Of a stretch of 64,000 bases of DNA, positions 28,895-37,746 are shown in pieces; positions within the stretch are counted from its first letter, which is position 1; every line of letters begins with the position of its first letter. The notes below the pieces were generated by a model. The model did no database searches, was not told the origin of the DNA, and saw only the letters and a program-made list of their open reading frames with translations. Source of the DNA: Halostagnicola kamekurae (lineage in GTDB: Archaea > Halobacteriota > Halobacteria > Halobacteriales > Natrialbaceae); NCBI RefSeq assembly GCF_900116205.1, contig NZ_FOZS01000002.1:372001-436000 (forward strand), read 5' to 3'. The position numbers and the translations under genes are program-made.

Positions 28895-29205
28895 TCAACC
28901 CCAACTTCTTCGGGTAGCTCGTAGACAGCTTCTTCGAATTCTTGTTATTTTTCTGATGGTTTTCCCTTCTCCCAGATCGCTGAACATCAGTAACGGCCTG
29001 CTCAAGCGACTCGTTAGTGTAGAGTCGCTTGAGCCAACTGTAGATTGTTCGCCGACCGGTTTATACCACTCGGATAGTTCAGTCTGCGTAACACTGTTTT
29101 TGTACGCAATTGCCACTAACAGCCGCTGTGTCGGCTTCCTTCCCTCGACGCTGTCGAGTGATCGTGGAGTTCTTCGACGGAGATATCGTCGAGTGATCCA
29201 ATAGA
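28895..29205 (-). pseudogene. N-terminal relic of a second IS630-like transposase
   Basis: Reading leftward, IAYKNSVTQTELSEWY (29110-29063) is the family's N-terminal helix-turn-helix. A frameshift follows, and the next frame continues with RRTIYSWLKRLYTNES and LEQAVTDVQRSGR. Upstream remnants (DDISVEELHDH) appear in a third frame. The catalytic domain is missing. It belongs to a different subgroup from the relic at 27297. Confidence 0.6.
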
Positions 29206-29519
29206 AGCTCCAACCACCTATGGGCGGAAAGTCCTAATAGCTACTATAGTTGTGGTGCTAAATTTAACCCCAATCCATACAATAGTAGTGATATATAATA
29301 TTCAGTATGTTTGGGGGTTTAAATATAATGTGTGTCTTGGAGCTATATCGGGAGTGGTGGTTTTGTTGGGATCCTCTTATTGTCGTGCGGTTTTGATTAG
29401 TCCCACGTTTGCCCAGTTTCGGTTGCAAACGGACCAGAGAGACGCGCTTTCAAATATCACCAGTAATGCAGTTCAACAGAGCCGGAGTATTAAAATATTT
29501 CCTCTGATAACATCCGATA
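29206..29519. other. gene-free AT-rich promoter stretch
   Basis: 314 nt between the transposase relic and the FkbM gene. An open frame of 97 codons crosses it but overlaps the FkbM start, has no recognisable domain and looks accidental. TATA-like AT runs lie at 29290-29310 and 29490-29505; the latter is well placed for the methyltransferase gene. Confidence 0.4.
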
Positions 29520-30350
29520 ATGCAACTAGTACGAAAAGGGATTGAGATTTTGCGGTCATATGGACCGGTTTCATTCGTGTCGGCTATCTTTCTATTTGCT
29601 TACTGGAATTTAGGAATTAGAACTATATTTCTTATATACTATCACAAATCATCGGGGCCGACCACGAACGTAATCATTGGAAAGATATCAGCATCTATAG
29701 AAACAAGAACATATTATGAATTTGAACTCTCGTATGATCTAAAAGACGAGCAAAAAACATTGGAAAATGTGCTCGGTGATACTTCACAAGATGATGTATT
29801 CTACGATATTGGGGCTAATGTTGGCCTCTACTCCTATTTATTTGGACCAGCGGTCTCAGAGTGTAAAATATGCGCATTTGACCCTCACGCTATGAATGCA
29901 GCAGCCCTAAAACGAGATCTCGAACGGAACAAAATTGATGGAATGATATTTCGACTGGCACTCTCAGATGAAAACGGAACGTTTGAACTCTCTGAAGAGG
30001 GACAGAAAGCCGGTTTCGGTGATCACTCACTTGATACAACTGAATCAGAATCTACTGTTCCAGTGATTTTTCGTCGACTCGGTGATCTACGAGAAGAGTA
30101 TACTTTACCAGTTCCAACGGTAGTCAAAATCGATGTAGAGGGAGCAGAACTTGACGTCATTAAAGGGGCGAAAGATACCTTCTCGGCCCCTAACTGCAAA
30201 ACAATCTATTGCGAAATTCATCTCGATCGTGTTCAATCGTTTGGAGGAAGTCCTAAACAAGTTAAGGATAGTCTGACTAATACCGAATTTGAGATTGAAT
30301 ATATAGATGAGGAAGTAGGAGGACGATCTATGATGAAGGCAACAAAATGA
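29520..30350 (+). CDS. FkbM-family methyltransferase
   Basis: 276 residues. After a hydrophobic N-terminal segment (about residues 15-40, a possible membrane anchor) comes an S-adenosylmethionine-binding fold: VFYDIGANVGLYSY (about 97-110), CAFDPHAMN (about 122-130) and the FkbM signature VKIDVEGAELDVIKGA (about 202-217). FkbM enzymes O-methylate sugars; in Haloferax AglP, a methyltransferase, modifies the N-linked glycan. Its stop overlaps the start of the next glycosyltransferase (ATGA), so the two are co-translated. AT-rich like the rest of the island. Confidence 0.85.
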   Translation: MQLVRKGIEILRSYGPVSFVSAIFLFAYWNLGIRTIFLIYYHKSSGPTTNVIIGKISASIETRTYYEFELSYDLKDEQKTLENVLGDTSQDDVFYDIGANVGLYSYLFGPAVSECKICAFDPHAMNAAALKRDLERNKIDGMIFRLALSDENGTFELSEEGQKAGFGDHSLDTTESESTVPVIFRRLGDLREEYTLPVPTVVKIDVEGAELDVIKGAKDTFSAPNCKTIYCEIHLDRVQSFGGSPKQVKDSLTNTEFEIEYIDEEVGGRSMMKATK

Positions 30351-31258
30351 CAACTGATCAGATGCGGACAAAAGTTTCGGTTATTGTTCCCGTGTATAAT
30401 GATCCTAACGGAATACAGACGACGCTAGAATCCCTTCTCTCTCAAGAGTACAAGGGCTACAAAATCCATCCTATTGATAATGATTCGACTGACCAAACAA
30501 GGAAGGTTATACATAATATAGAATCTGATCATTGTAACCTTGTTCAATCATTTGAAGAAATCGATATCCAATCATCCTACGCTGCAAGAAATACGGGTAT
30601 TAAACACTCTTCGGGAGATATCCTTCTCTTTCTCGACGCGGACATGTGGGTCGAAGAGGCCTGGATCGAGGACATGGTCTCGGCCCTCGAGTCTCGTGAC
30701 TGCGACTATCTCGGCTGTAACGTCAAGATCGTTCCGGATACCGACTCGCCAACATTCTGGGAACGATACGAACAGGCCCTGTCGTTCCCCGTTGAGAGCT
30801 ACCTCGAACACAAACACTTCGCGCCGACCTGTGCGCTCGCAGTTCGACGTGAAGTCTTCGAGGACGTTGGCCTGTTCGACCATAACCTCGAGTCGGGTGG
30901 TGACAAGGAGTTCGGCCAGCGCGTTCACGACGCTGGCTTCAAGCAGGGGTATGCTGGCGACATAACCGCCTATCATCCGGCTCGCGATTCGCTCGAGGAA
31001 CTCCGCTCGAAGGCGCGACGGATCGGCCGCGGCCGAGCACAGATGCGTCGCCATCATCCGGAGGTCGGTGACTACGTGCATCCACTGCACCCGATACGGT
31101 TCCTGCCGCCGAGTCCGTGGCGACTCCGCCGCCGGTATGCCGATACGTCCGTCTCTGCGTCCGAGATGGTCGGCTTCTACGCGCTCGAGTACGGTCTGAA
31201 ACTGACTCAGACGGCGAGTTCGATCTGTGAAACCGCCGATATTCACTGGGGGGAGTAG
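30347..31258 (+). CDS. GT2-family glycosyltransferase with mosaic base composition
   Basis: 303 residues of a GT-A fold glycosyltransferase: VSVIVPVYNDPNG near the N terminus, the nucleotide-sugar DxD in FLDADMWVEE (about 92-101), and SGGDKEFGQRVHDAGF near 184. The first 280 nt are AT-rich like the FkbM gene, then from about 30630 the sequence turns abruptly GC-rich with codons typical of the chromosome. The protein parallels the next gene along its whole length, and the sequence GATATCCAATC is shared near the switch point, so recombination between paralogues is likely. A charged C-terminal third lacks clear membrane helices. Confidence 0.85.
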   Translation: MTTDQMRTKVSVIVPVYNDPNGIQTTLESLLSQEYKGYKIHPIDNDSTDQTRKVIHNIESDHCNLVQSFEEIDIQSSYAARNTGIKHSSGDILLFLDADMWVEEAWIEDMVSALESRDCDYLGCNVKIVPDTDSPTFWERYEQALSFPVESYLEHKHFAPTCALAVRREVFEDVGLFDHNLESGGDKEFGQRVHDAGFKQGYAGDITAYHPARDSLEELRSKARRIGRGRAQMRRHHPEVGDYVHPLHPIRFLPPSPWRLRRRYADTSVSASEMVGFYALEYGLKLTQTASSICETADIHWGE

Positions 31259-31262
31259 TTCG

Positions 31263-32147
31263 ATGGCTACGATTATCGTTCCCGTTTACAACGATCCCAA
31301 CGGAGTAGCGACGACCCTCGAGTCGCTCCGCGCACAACGAACCGGCCACGAGATCGAAATCATCGTTGTCGACAACGACTCTACCGACCGCACCCCCGAG
31401 GTCGTCCGATCCTACGAGGACGATCGAATCACTCTCGAGAACGAAACCGATATCCAATCTTCCTACGCCGCTCGAAACACCGGCATCCGAAACACCCACG
31501 CCGATATCCTTGCGTTCGTCGACGCGGACATGACCGTCCCCGAGGACTGGCTCGAGTCGGCCCTCGAAACCTTCCAATCCACGGACGCCGACTACATGGG
31601 CTGTAACGTCGAACTCACACTTCCCGATGATCCCTCGCTCGCAGCCCGATACGACCACCACACCGGCTTTCCAGTCGAGCAGTACCTCGAGCACCAACAC
31701 TTCGCCCCGACTTGCTGTCTGTTCGTCCGTCGCGAGGTCTTCGAGGACGTGGGGCTGTTCGATCACCGCCTCGAGTCCGGCGGCGACAAGGAGTTCGGAA
31801 ATCGGGTGCACGAGGCGGGCTACGACATGCACTTCGCCGACGACGTGACGATGTATCATCCAACCCGGAACACGCTCGGTGAGCACGTAAAGAAGGATCG
31901 CCGCGTCGGTCGCGGACTGTGCCAGCTCCAGCGGTTTCATCCCGAGCGCTACGGCACGCCCGGCGTTCCGCCGCGCCCGTCGGGAATCAAGTCGCCCGAT
32001 TCGGACCTCGAGACGAGCGACCGACTTGCGTTCGGCGCGCTCTCGAAAACGCTCACGGCGGTTCGCGGCCTGGGGTACTATCGCGAGTATCTCACCGGCG
32101 ACCGAGGCGGGACGCTCGAGGACAGGATCCCGCAACTCGAGTCCTAA
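31263..32147 (+). CDS. GT2-family glycosyltransferase
   Basis: 294 residues and a paralogue of the gene just upstream: IIVPVYNDPNGVATT at the start, DNDSTDRTPEVV near 40, FVDADMTVPEDW near 85, and ESGGDKEFGNRVHEAGY near 170. The DxD (DAD) should bind metal and nucleotide sugar. The ATG at 31263 lies 4 nt after the previous stop; an earlier in-frame Met would overlap that gene. GC-rich throughout, in line with chromosomal genes. Probably adds one sugar of the surface glycan. Confidence 0.85.
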   Translation: MATIIVPVYNDPNGVATTLESLRAQRTGHEIEIIVVDNDSTDRTPEVVRSYEDDRITLENETDIQSSYAARNTGIRNTHADILAFVDADMTVPEDWLESALETFQSTDADYMGCNVELTLPDDPSLAARYDHHTGFPVEQYLEHQHFAPTCCLFVRREVFEDVGLFDHRLESGGDKEFGNRVHEAGYDMHFADDVTMYHPTRNTLGEHVKKDRRVGRGLCQLQRFHPERYGTPGVPPRPSGIKSPDSDLETSDRLAFGALSKTLTAVRGLGYYREYLTGDRGGTLEDRIPQLES

Positions 32148-32291
32148 ACCGATAGCTCCCTCTTTCGAGGTGTGAGTGATAACCGAATTTGTGGCCGTCT
32201 AGCATACTGCCGTCGGTCCGCTCTCTCGAATTTCGACTTCGATTGTACTCAAGGGCCCCTCCGTCGCTTCCTTTGTAGCCCCATTACTCAC

Positions 32292-33242
32292 TCATAGTAA
32301 ATCTTGTTCCTCGACCAACTCTGACCGAGAAACCGAAAGCAACCCGTACAGATAGCCGAACCCGACGGCGGCCGTGAAGACGAAGATCGCCACGAGCTGT
32401 TTGACCTTCGCCAGCGACGGCCCGCCGACGAGGCTCCGCAGCCGATCGGGAACGAACTCGAGCATGAGCTGTTTGAGGTAGTCATTCTTGTCGCCCGCGG
32501 CTTCTGGCAACAACAGGTCCATGATCCGCTTCGAGTACCCCTGCCAGAACGACCGGAAGACGAGCCAGCGAAACTCGCCACGGTAGTCGAAGAGTTTGTG
32601 GTGGACGACTGCGTCGGTGTTGTAGATCACGCCGGTGCCGTACTTGTTCGCGATCCGAATGCAGACGGGCGCTTCGTGGGCCTGGATGTGTCTGTCGCCC
32701 TTGCGGCCGGTGTTCTGGTCGTAACCGCCGACGTTCAGGAAGACGTCGCGTCGGTAGGAGATGTTCGAGCCGTAGGTGTTTCGCAGCTCCTCCATGTGCT
32801 CGCCCATTCCGCGCTCGTCGCAGCCGACGAGCCAGTAGAACTCCGCGGGGAAGAAGTCGGGTTTCTCGGTGACCCAGTCGGCCGCGACGTGGCCGCCGAC
32901 GGCGTTCGCGTCGGTCTGCTCGTAGACGCGAACGAGCTCGTCGATCCAGTCCGGTTCGGCGACGGCGTCGTCGTCGATGAACGCGACGACCTCCCCGTCG
33001 GCGAGTTCGGCCCCCTTCGTCCGGCTGTAGGAGATGCCCCGGTTCTCGTCGTTGCAGTGGACGACGACCCCCTCGCGGTCGCCGAAATCGTTCTCGACGC
33101 GCTCGAGGACGTCGTCGTTGCCGTCGACGACGAGCACAGTCTCGAGGGGGTCATAGCGCTGGGCGAGGACGCTTTCGACGCACTCCGAAAAGACGCCGTA
33201 TCGCTCCATCGCGTACGTACAGATAACGACGGAGACCTTCAT
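32292..33242 (-). CDS. GT2-family glycosyltransferase with C-terminal membrane segment (AglG/AglI-like)
   Basis: 316 residues. VSVVICTYAMERYG opens a GT-A domain; DGNDDVLERV near 40 and FIDDDAVAEPDWIDELV near 90 hold the metal-binding acidic residues; SNISYRRDVFLNVGGYD near 165 is typical of haloarchaeal AglG, AglE and AglI. A hydrophobic segment near residues 285-303 probably anchors it at the inner face of the membrane, where dolichol-linked glycans are built. It is convergent with the preceding cluster and divergent from aglB. Confidence 0.88.
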   Translation of the reverse strand: MKVSVVICTYAMERYGVFSECVESVLAQRYDPLETVLVVDGNDDVLERVENDFGDREGVVVHCNDENRGISYSRTKGAELADGEVVAFIDDDAVAEPDWIDELVRVYEQTDANAVGGHVAADWVTEKPDFFPAEFYWLVGCDERGMGEHMEELRNTYGSNISYRRDVFLNVGGYDQNTGRKGDRHIQAHEAPVCIRIANKYGTGVIYNTDAVVHHKLFDYRGEFRWLVFRSFWQGYSKRIMDLLLPEAAGDKNDYLKQLMLEFVPDRLRSLVGGPSLAKVKQLVAIFVFTAAVGFGYLYGLLSVSRSELVEEQDLL

Positions 33243-33417
33243 TACCGACTGATTGCGATGACCGGCGAATAAGCCTTTTCGTTCGCCGAGAGTCGACTCG
33301 AACCTGTGAGCGGCGACGGACCTGACGCTGGCGACGGTAAAACTCCACCTCGCGAAAACGGAGACAAACCGAGATTACCGCCGCAGCTCCGGATACCGGA
33401 CGACGAGTAGATGGCAA

Positions 33418-33449
33418 AGCTTATTCCGGACTTGGGACACGTCCAAGTC
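33418..33449 (+). promoter_or_regulatory. aglB promoter with inverted repeat at the start site
   Basis: A TATA-like GCTTATTCC (33418-33426) lies about 28 nt before the aglB ATG, fitting a leaderless transcript. Between them GACTTGG (33429-33435) and CCAAGTC (33443-33449) form a perfect 7-bp inverted repeat with a 7-nt spacer, ending one base before the start codon. A dimeric repressor bound here would block initiation. Confidence 0.45.
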
Positions 33450-33450
33450 A

Positions 33451-36400
33451 ATGAGTACCGACACGGAACACGTCGGCGAGGACACGGAGTCCTCCGTCCT
33501 CGAGACGTTGAAACGGTGGTATCACATCCCCCTGATCGGGGTCGTGATGCTGTTTATGTACTGGGTCCGAATTCGACCCCGAGAGAATTTCACGTATCGA
33601 GACGGTTCGCCGATGCTGAGTGGCGTCGACTCGTACTACCAGTGGCGGACGATCAGGTGGACCGCGGATAACTTCCCGAACACGATGCCCTACGAGGTGT
33701 ACACCGGGTTTCCGACCGGGACTTACGTCGGACAGTTCGGGACGCTGTTCGATCAACTCATCGCCACGGCGGCGATGATCGTCGGCCTCGGCGACCCGTC
33801 GCCGCAGACGCTCTTTACCGTCGCGCTCCTGTCGATTCCGCTGATGGCCGCGCTCGTCGCGGTGCCCGTCTTCTACATGGGACGGCGACTCGGCGGCACC
33901 GCCGGTGGCATCGTGTCGATCGTCGTCCTCTCGCTGTTCCCCGGGAGTTTCCTCGCCCGGAGCACCGTCGGCCAACTCGACCACCACGTCGGCGAAGTGC
34001 TGTTCATGGCCATCGCCGTCCTCGCGATGATGGTCGCGCTTCGCGCGGGCGAACGCGACAAACCCATCTACGAACTGCTCGTCGACCGGGACTGGAAGAC
34101 GCTGAAGGCACCGGCGGTCTACAGCGCCCTCGCCGGACTTGCGGTCGCACTGTACATCTGGGTCTGGCCTTCCGGGGTCCTCCTGGTCGGCATTCTCGCC
34201 GCCTTCTTCACGGTCCAGCTCTGTCACGATTACGTCCGCGGGATTTCCCCCGATCACGTCGCCTTCGTCGGCGCGATCAGTATGGGCGTCACCGCGCTCG
34301 TCACGGCGCTGCTCATCGAGGAACTGGGTACGGGTACGACGAGCTTCAGTATCCTCCAACCGGTCGCCGCCCTGCTGGTCGGGTTCGGCTGTCTGTTCAT
34401 GGCCTGGTTCGCGCGCCAGTGGGATTCGCGCGGTCTCGAGCGCCGGTATTACCCGGCGGCGATCGCCGGGATGATTCTGGTCACGTTCGCCGGAATGGCG
34501 GTGGTGCTTCCGGACCTCTTCGGGACGTTCACGAACAACTTCACCCGCCGAATGATACCGCTCGGCGACGCCACCACCGACGCGACGATTCAGGAGGCCC
34601 AGCGGCCTGACGCTTTCTTGTCCACGTACGTGTTCAACGAGTTCGGCGCGGCCTTCTACACGATGATCGTCGGGATGGTGTTTCTCCTTGCGCGGCCGTA
34701 CTTCGGCCGCGAGTACCGCACGGAGCACACCCTGGTGATCGTCTGGGCCGTGTTCCTGACGAGTATGGCGGCGACGCAAGCCAGATTCGCGTACTACCTC
34801 GTGCTCCCGGTGGCGGTGCTCAACGCGGTGTTCATCGCGGATATCGCCCGCATGATCAACCTCGACGTCGAGCAGGGCCTCGAGAGCGTCAAACAGATCG
34901 AGACCTACCAGATCATCGTCGTCGGAATGGTCGTGTTACTCGTCTTCGCGTCGATCCCGCTCGCCGCCGCCGGCCCGTGGCAAGTCACCGGGGACAATCC
35001 CGAAGCGGGGAGCCCCGAACCAAGGCCGAACGCAGAGTCGATAATCTGGCAGGAATCCAACGCGTGGCTCGCCGAGAACACGCCGGAGCCGGGCAACTAC
35101 GCCGGTGCGGACAACGCCAGCGAGCTCGCCTACGACGGCACCTACGAGAATCCACCCGACAACGATTACGACTATCCGGAGGGCGCCTACGGCGTGATGT
35201 CGTGGTGGGACTACGGCCACCTGATAACGACCCAGGCCGAACGGATTCCACACTCGAACCCGTTCCAGCAAAACGCCAGGTCGTCCGCGGCGTACCTGAC
35301 CGCTGACTCGGAAGAACGCGGTGAAATGATCCTCGAGACGATCAGCAGCGACGCAAACGTCGACTGGGCGGACGTCTCCGACGAGGAACTCGAGACCGCG
35401 CTCGAGGACGCCAACGCCACCGACGAGGAGATGCGGTACGTGATGATCGACTCGTCGATGGCTGGCGGCAAGTTCGATCCGATCACGCAGTGGGCCGGTC
35501 CGGACTACCAGGAGTACGCGCTCCCCGCGGATTACGAATCCGGTGACACGATCACCGCCGAAGACCTTAGCGAACGTGAGGGCGAGGAATACGTCGAAGA
35601 CGAGAGCCTCTACGGCCAGACGATGCTCTCGAACTTGTACTTCGAGAACGCGCACAATCTGGAGCACTACCGGCTCGTCCACGAGAACAACATCCAGCGG
35701 ACGCCGTTTATCAGCTACGCCATCATGGACGGTGACGAAGTACTCGTTCAGGACGGACAGCCACAGATCGGCGTCAACGTCAGATATACCGATGCGATTG
35801 GAACCCAGCTGAGCCAGATCGACGAACAATCGTCGTACGACGTAGAAATCTTCGACCGGCGTGCCGGCTCCGCCGTCAAAACGTTCGAGCGCGTTGAGGG
35901 CGCGACGATCACCGGCACGATCGAGGACGAGGAGCTCGCCGCGGACGACAGCGCGATGATCACGGCGACGCTCCGACTCGAGACGACAGACGGGCGCGTC
36001 TTCGGCTACGCACAGGAAGCTGACATTCAGGACGACGGCAGCTACGAACTGACGGTGCCGTACTCGACCAGCGGTGACCTCGGCGTCGAGGACGGTTACG
36101 CCAACAGCAGCATCGACGCGCTCGACGAGTACAACCTGACGGTGACCGCCGACGAAGGCAACCTGTCCTACGTCGAGCAGTACGACGGTCAGGTCGACGT
36201 CTCCGAAACCGCAGTTCTCGAGGGCGAATCGGTCGATGCCGGCTCTCTCGAGGCCGTCGAAGACGGTGACGTCGGCGAACCGGCCAACGATGTCGTGGAC
36301 GATGGCGGAAACGAAACCGACGACGGCAATCAGACGGACGACACAGGCGGCGACGGAAACCAGTCCGACGACGGATCGAGCGACAACGAGACAGTCACTG

Positions 36401-36453
36401 ACGACGGCGGCAACCAGACAGACGACGCGCAGGCTGACACGCAAGACGAATAA
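33451..36453 (+). CDS. aglB: oligosaccharyltransferase AglB
   Basis: 1000 residues. AglB (STT3 family) transfers the lipid-linked glycan to Asn of N-x-S/T sequons on the outer face of the membrane. An N-terminal helix is followed by the external-loop acidic motif GVDSYYQWR (about residue 53), about thirteen membrane helices up to residue 505, and the soluble domain with WWDYG at about 584-588. The last 50 residues are a disordered Asp/Gly/Asn tail with five sequons (NET, NQT, NQS, NET, NQT). It lies among glycosyltransferase genes and just before a DUF368 transporter gene. Confidence 0.96.
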   Translation: MSTDTEHVGEDTESSVLETLKRWYHIPLIGVVMLFMYWVRIRPRENFTYRDGSPMLSGVDSYYQWRTIRWTADNFPNTMPYEVYTGFPTGTYVGQFGTLFDQLIATAAMIVGLGDPSPQTLFTVALLSIPLMAALVAVPVFYMGRRLGGTAGGIVSIVVLSLFPGSFLARSTVGQLDHHVGEVLFMAIAVLAMMVALRAGERDKPIYELLVDRDWKTLKAPAVYSALAGLAVALYIWVWPSGVLLVGILAAFFTVQLCHDYVRGISPDHVAFVGAISMGVTALVTALLIEELGTGTTSFSILQPVAALLVGFGCLFMAWFARQWDSRGLERRYYPAAIAGMILVTFAGMAVVLPDLFGTFTNNFTRRMIPLGDATTDATIQEAQRPDAFLSTYVFNEFGAAFYTMIVGMVFLLARPYFGREYRTEHTLVIVWAVFLTSMAATQARFAYYLVLPVAVLNAVFIADIARMINLDVEQGLESVKQIETYQIIVVGMVVLLVFASIPLAAAGPWQVTGDNPEAGSPEPRPNAESIIWQESNAWLAENTPEPGNYAGADNASELAYDGTYENPPDNDYDYPEGAYGVMSWWDYGHLITTQAERIPHSNPFQQNARSSAAYLTADSEERGEMILETISSDANVDWADVSDEELETALEDANATDEEMRYVMIDSSMAGGKFDPITQWAGPDYQEYALPADYESGDTITAEDLSEREGEEYVEDESLYGQTMLSNLYFENAHNLEHYRLVHENNIQRTPFISYAIMDGDEVLVQDGQPQIGVNVRYTDAIGTQLSQIDEQSSYDVEIFDRRAGSAVKTFERVEGATITGTIEDEELAADDSAMITATLRLETTDGRVFGYAQEADIQDDGSYELTVPYSTSGDLGVEDGYANSSIDALDEYNLTVTADEGNLSYVEQYDGQVDVSETAVLEGESVDAGSLEAVEDGDVGEPANDVVDDGGNETDDGNQTDDTGGDGNQSDDGSSDNETVTDDGGNQTDDAQADTQDE

Positions 36454-36582
36454 GCCAGCGAGGAAACGTCGCCGTCGACTCGTCCCCTCTCGAAACACGT
36501 TCCCGCGGTTTCGTTTCTCCGTCTCCACACTTCGAAGACGAGTGAGAACGCTTTTGCCGACCCCCAGAATAGATTCTGAGCG

Positions 36583-37512
36583 ATGCGTGAATTTCTTCGC
36601 GTCTACTGCAAAGGGCTCTCGATGGGTGCGGCAGACGTCGTCCCCGGCGTCTCGGGGGCGACTATCGCGCTGATCGTCGGCATCTATGATCGCCTGATCC
36701 AGGCGATTACGGCGATCGATCCGCGCGAGTTCGGGCCGGCCGTCCGCCTCCACACGCCGGCGGGACGCCAGGCGTTCCTCGAGCTGTTCGAGCGGACGGA
36801 CGCGGCCTTCCTCATCTCGCTCGGGCTCGGGATCGCGACGTCGATCGTCGTCCTCTCGCAGGCGATGCACACCGCGGTGACCTCCTATCCGGTTCCGACC
36901 TACGGGTTCTTCTTCGGGTTGATCGCCGCCTCGGCCGTCGTCCTCTACGGGAATATCGACACGTGGACGGCTCGGCGACTCGTCGTGGCGGCGCTCGGAA
37001 TCGCGATCGCGCTCGCCGTTACCGGAGTGTCCGCAGGCGGGATTTCACACGCCCTTCCGTTCGTGTTCGTCGCGGGTGCGATCGCGATCTGTGCGATGGT
37101 GTTACCTGGCGTCTCGGGGTCGTTCTTCCTCGTCTTGCTCGGGCAGTACGAGTACATGACCGGCACGTTGAGTTCGTTCGTCGACAGCATTTTCGGGCTC
37201 GTTACCGGCGAATCGCTCGGGCCGGTCGTCGATACCGGAACGATCGTCGTCGTCTTCGTCGTCGGCGCGGCGATCGGTCTCTTTTCGATGGCTCACGTCG
37301 TTCGGCGCGCGCTGGATCGATACCGCGCGCTGACGCTGGTTTTCCTGGTCAGTCTGATGACCGGGTCGCTTCGACTGCCGATCGTGGAGGTCTGGACGAA
37401 CCTCGACGGCGGTGTCGGTCACTCACCGATCGCCGCGGTCGTCGCCGCCGTCGTCGGCGGAGCGGCGGTGCTCCTCGTCGATCGATACACGGAGGATCTC
37501 GACTACGCGTAA
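36583..37512 (+). CDS. DUF368 membrane transporter (PopT-like)
   Basis: 309 residues with about eight to ten membrane helices. The opening YCKGLSMGAADVVPGVSGAT and the internal repeat AICAMVLPGVSGSFFLVLLG are the paired signatures of DUF368. Bacterial DUF368 proteins recycle undecaprenyl phosphate across the membrane. Sitting 129 nt after aglB, this gene is a good candidate to return the dolichol phosphate carrier after glycan transfer; that role is inference. A TATA-like CTTTTGCC about 30 nt upstream gives it its own promoter. Confidence 0.9.
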   Translation: MREFLRVYCKGLSMGAADVVPGVSGATIALIVGIYDRLIQAITAIDPREFGPAVRLHTPAGRQAFLELFERTDAAFLISLGLGIATSIVVLSQAMHTAVTSYPVPTYGFFFGLIAASAVVLYGNIDTWTARRLVVAALGIAIALAVTGVSAGGISHALPFVFVAGAIAICAMVLPGVSGSFFLVLLGQYEYMTGTLSSFVDSIFGLVTGESLGPVVDTGTIVVVFVVGAAIGLFSMAHVVRRALDRYRALTLVFLVSLMTGSLRLPIVEVWTNLDGGVGHSPIAAVVAAVVGGAAVLLVDRYTEDLDYA

Positions 37513-37591
37513 GCGACCGATATCGAACCGGTCACACCGTTTTAGGCGTTTGCGCGTCGTGGGTCGATACTGTTCACCTGCCCAATGTGAC

Positions 37592-37610
37592 TCCCTATTG
37601 GAAATAGGGA
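37592..37610 (+). terminator. hairpin after the DUF368 gene
   Basis: TCCCTATT and AATAGGGA form a perfect 8-bp stem with a 3-nt loop 80 nt beyond the DUF368 stop. No long T run follows directly, so termination here is possible but not proven; it could also be a protein site for the gene downstream. Confidence 0.35.
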
Positions 37611-37699
37611 ACGGAAATCGGCCGCCTGCTGTCAATTCTCTCCTCGAGACGACCTGATCTTATATTCTTAGTTACACATTTAACATAAAACATCTATGG

Positions 37700-37739
37700 G
37701 TATATAAGATAAATTTATTACCAATGGTAACAACCATTG
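37700..37739 (+). promoter_or_regulatory. promoter and operator-like repeat of a small-protein gene
   Basis: A TATA-like GTATATAAG (37700-37708) in a very AT-rich stretch is followed by CAATGGT (37722-37728) and ACCATTG (37733-37739), a perfect 7-bp inverted repeat with a 4-nt spacer. The repeat lies over the expected transcription start and ends 7 nt before the start codon, so it could be an operator or a very short leader hairpin. Confidence 0.45.
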
Positions 37740-37746
37740 AGATGCA

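Noticed and set aside
29252-29545. 97-codon frame upstream of the FkbM gene
   Set aside because: It overlaps the methyltransferase start, lies in AT-rich promoter-like sequence and has no recognisable domain.
34936-36870. Long open frame of 644 codons on the minus strand across aglB and the DUF368 gene
   Set aside because: It spans two clear plus-strand genes and their spacer and has no recognisable sequence; an artefact of high GC.
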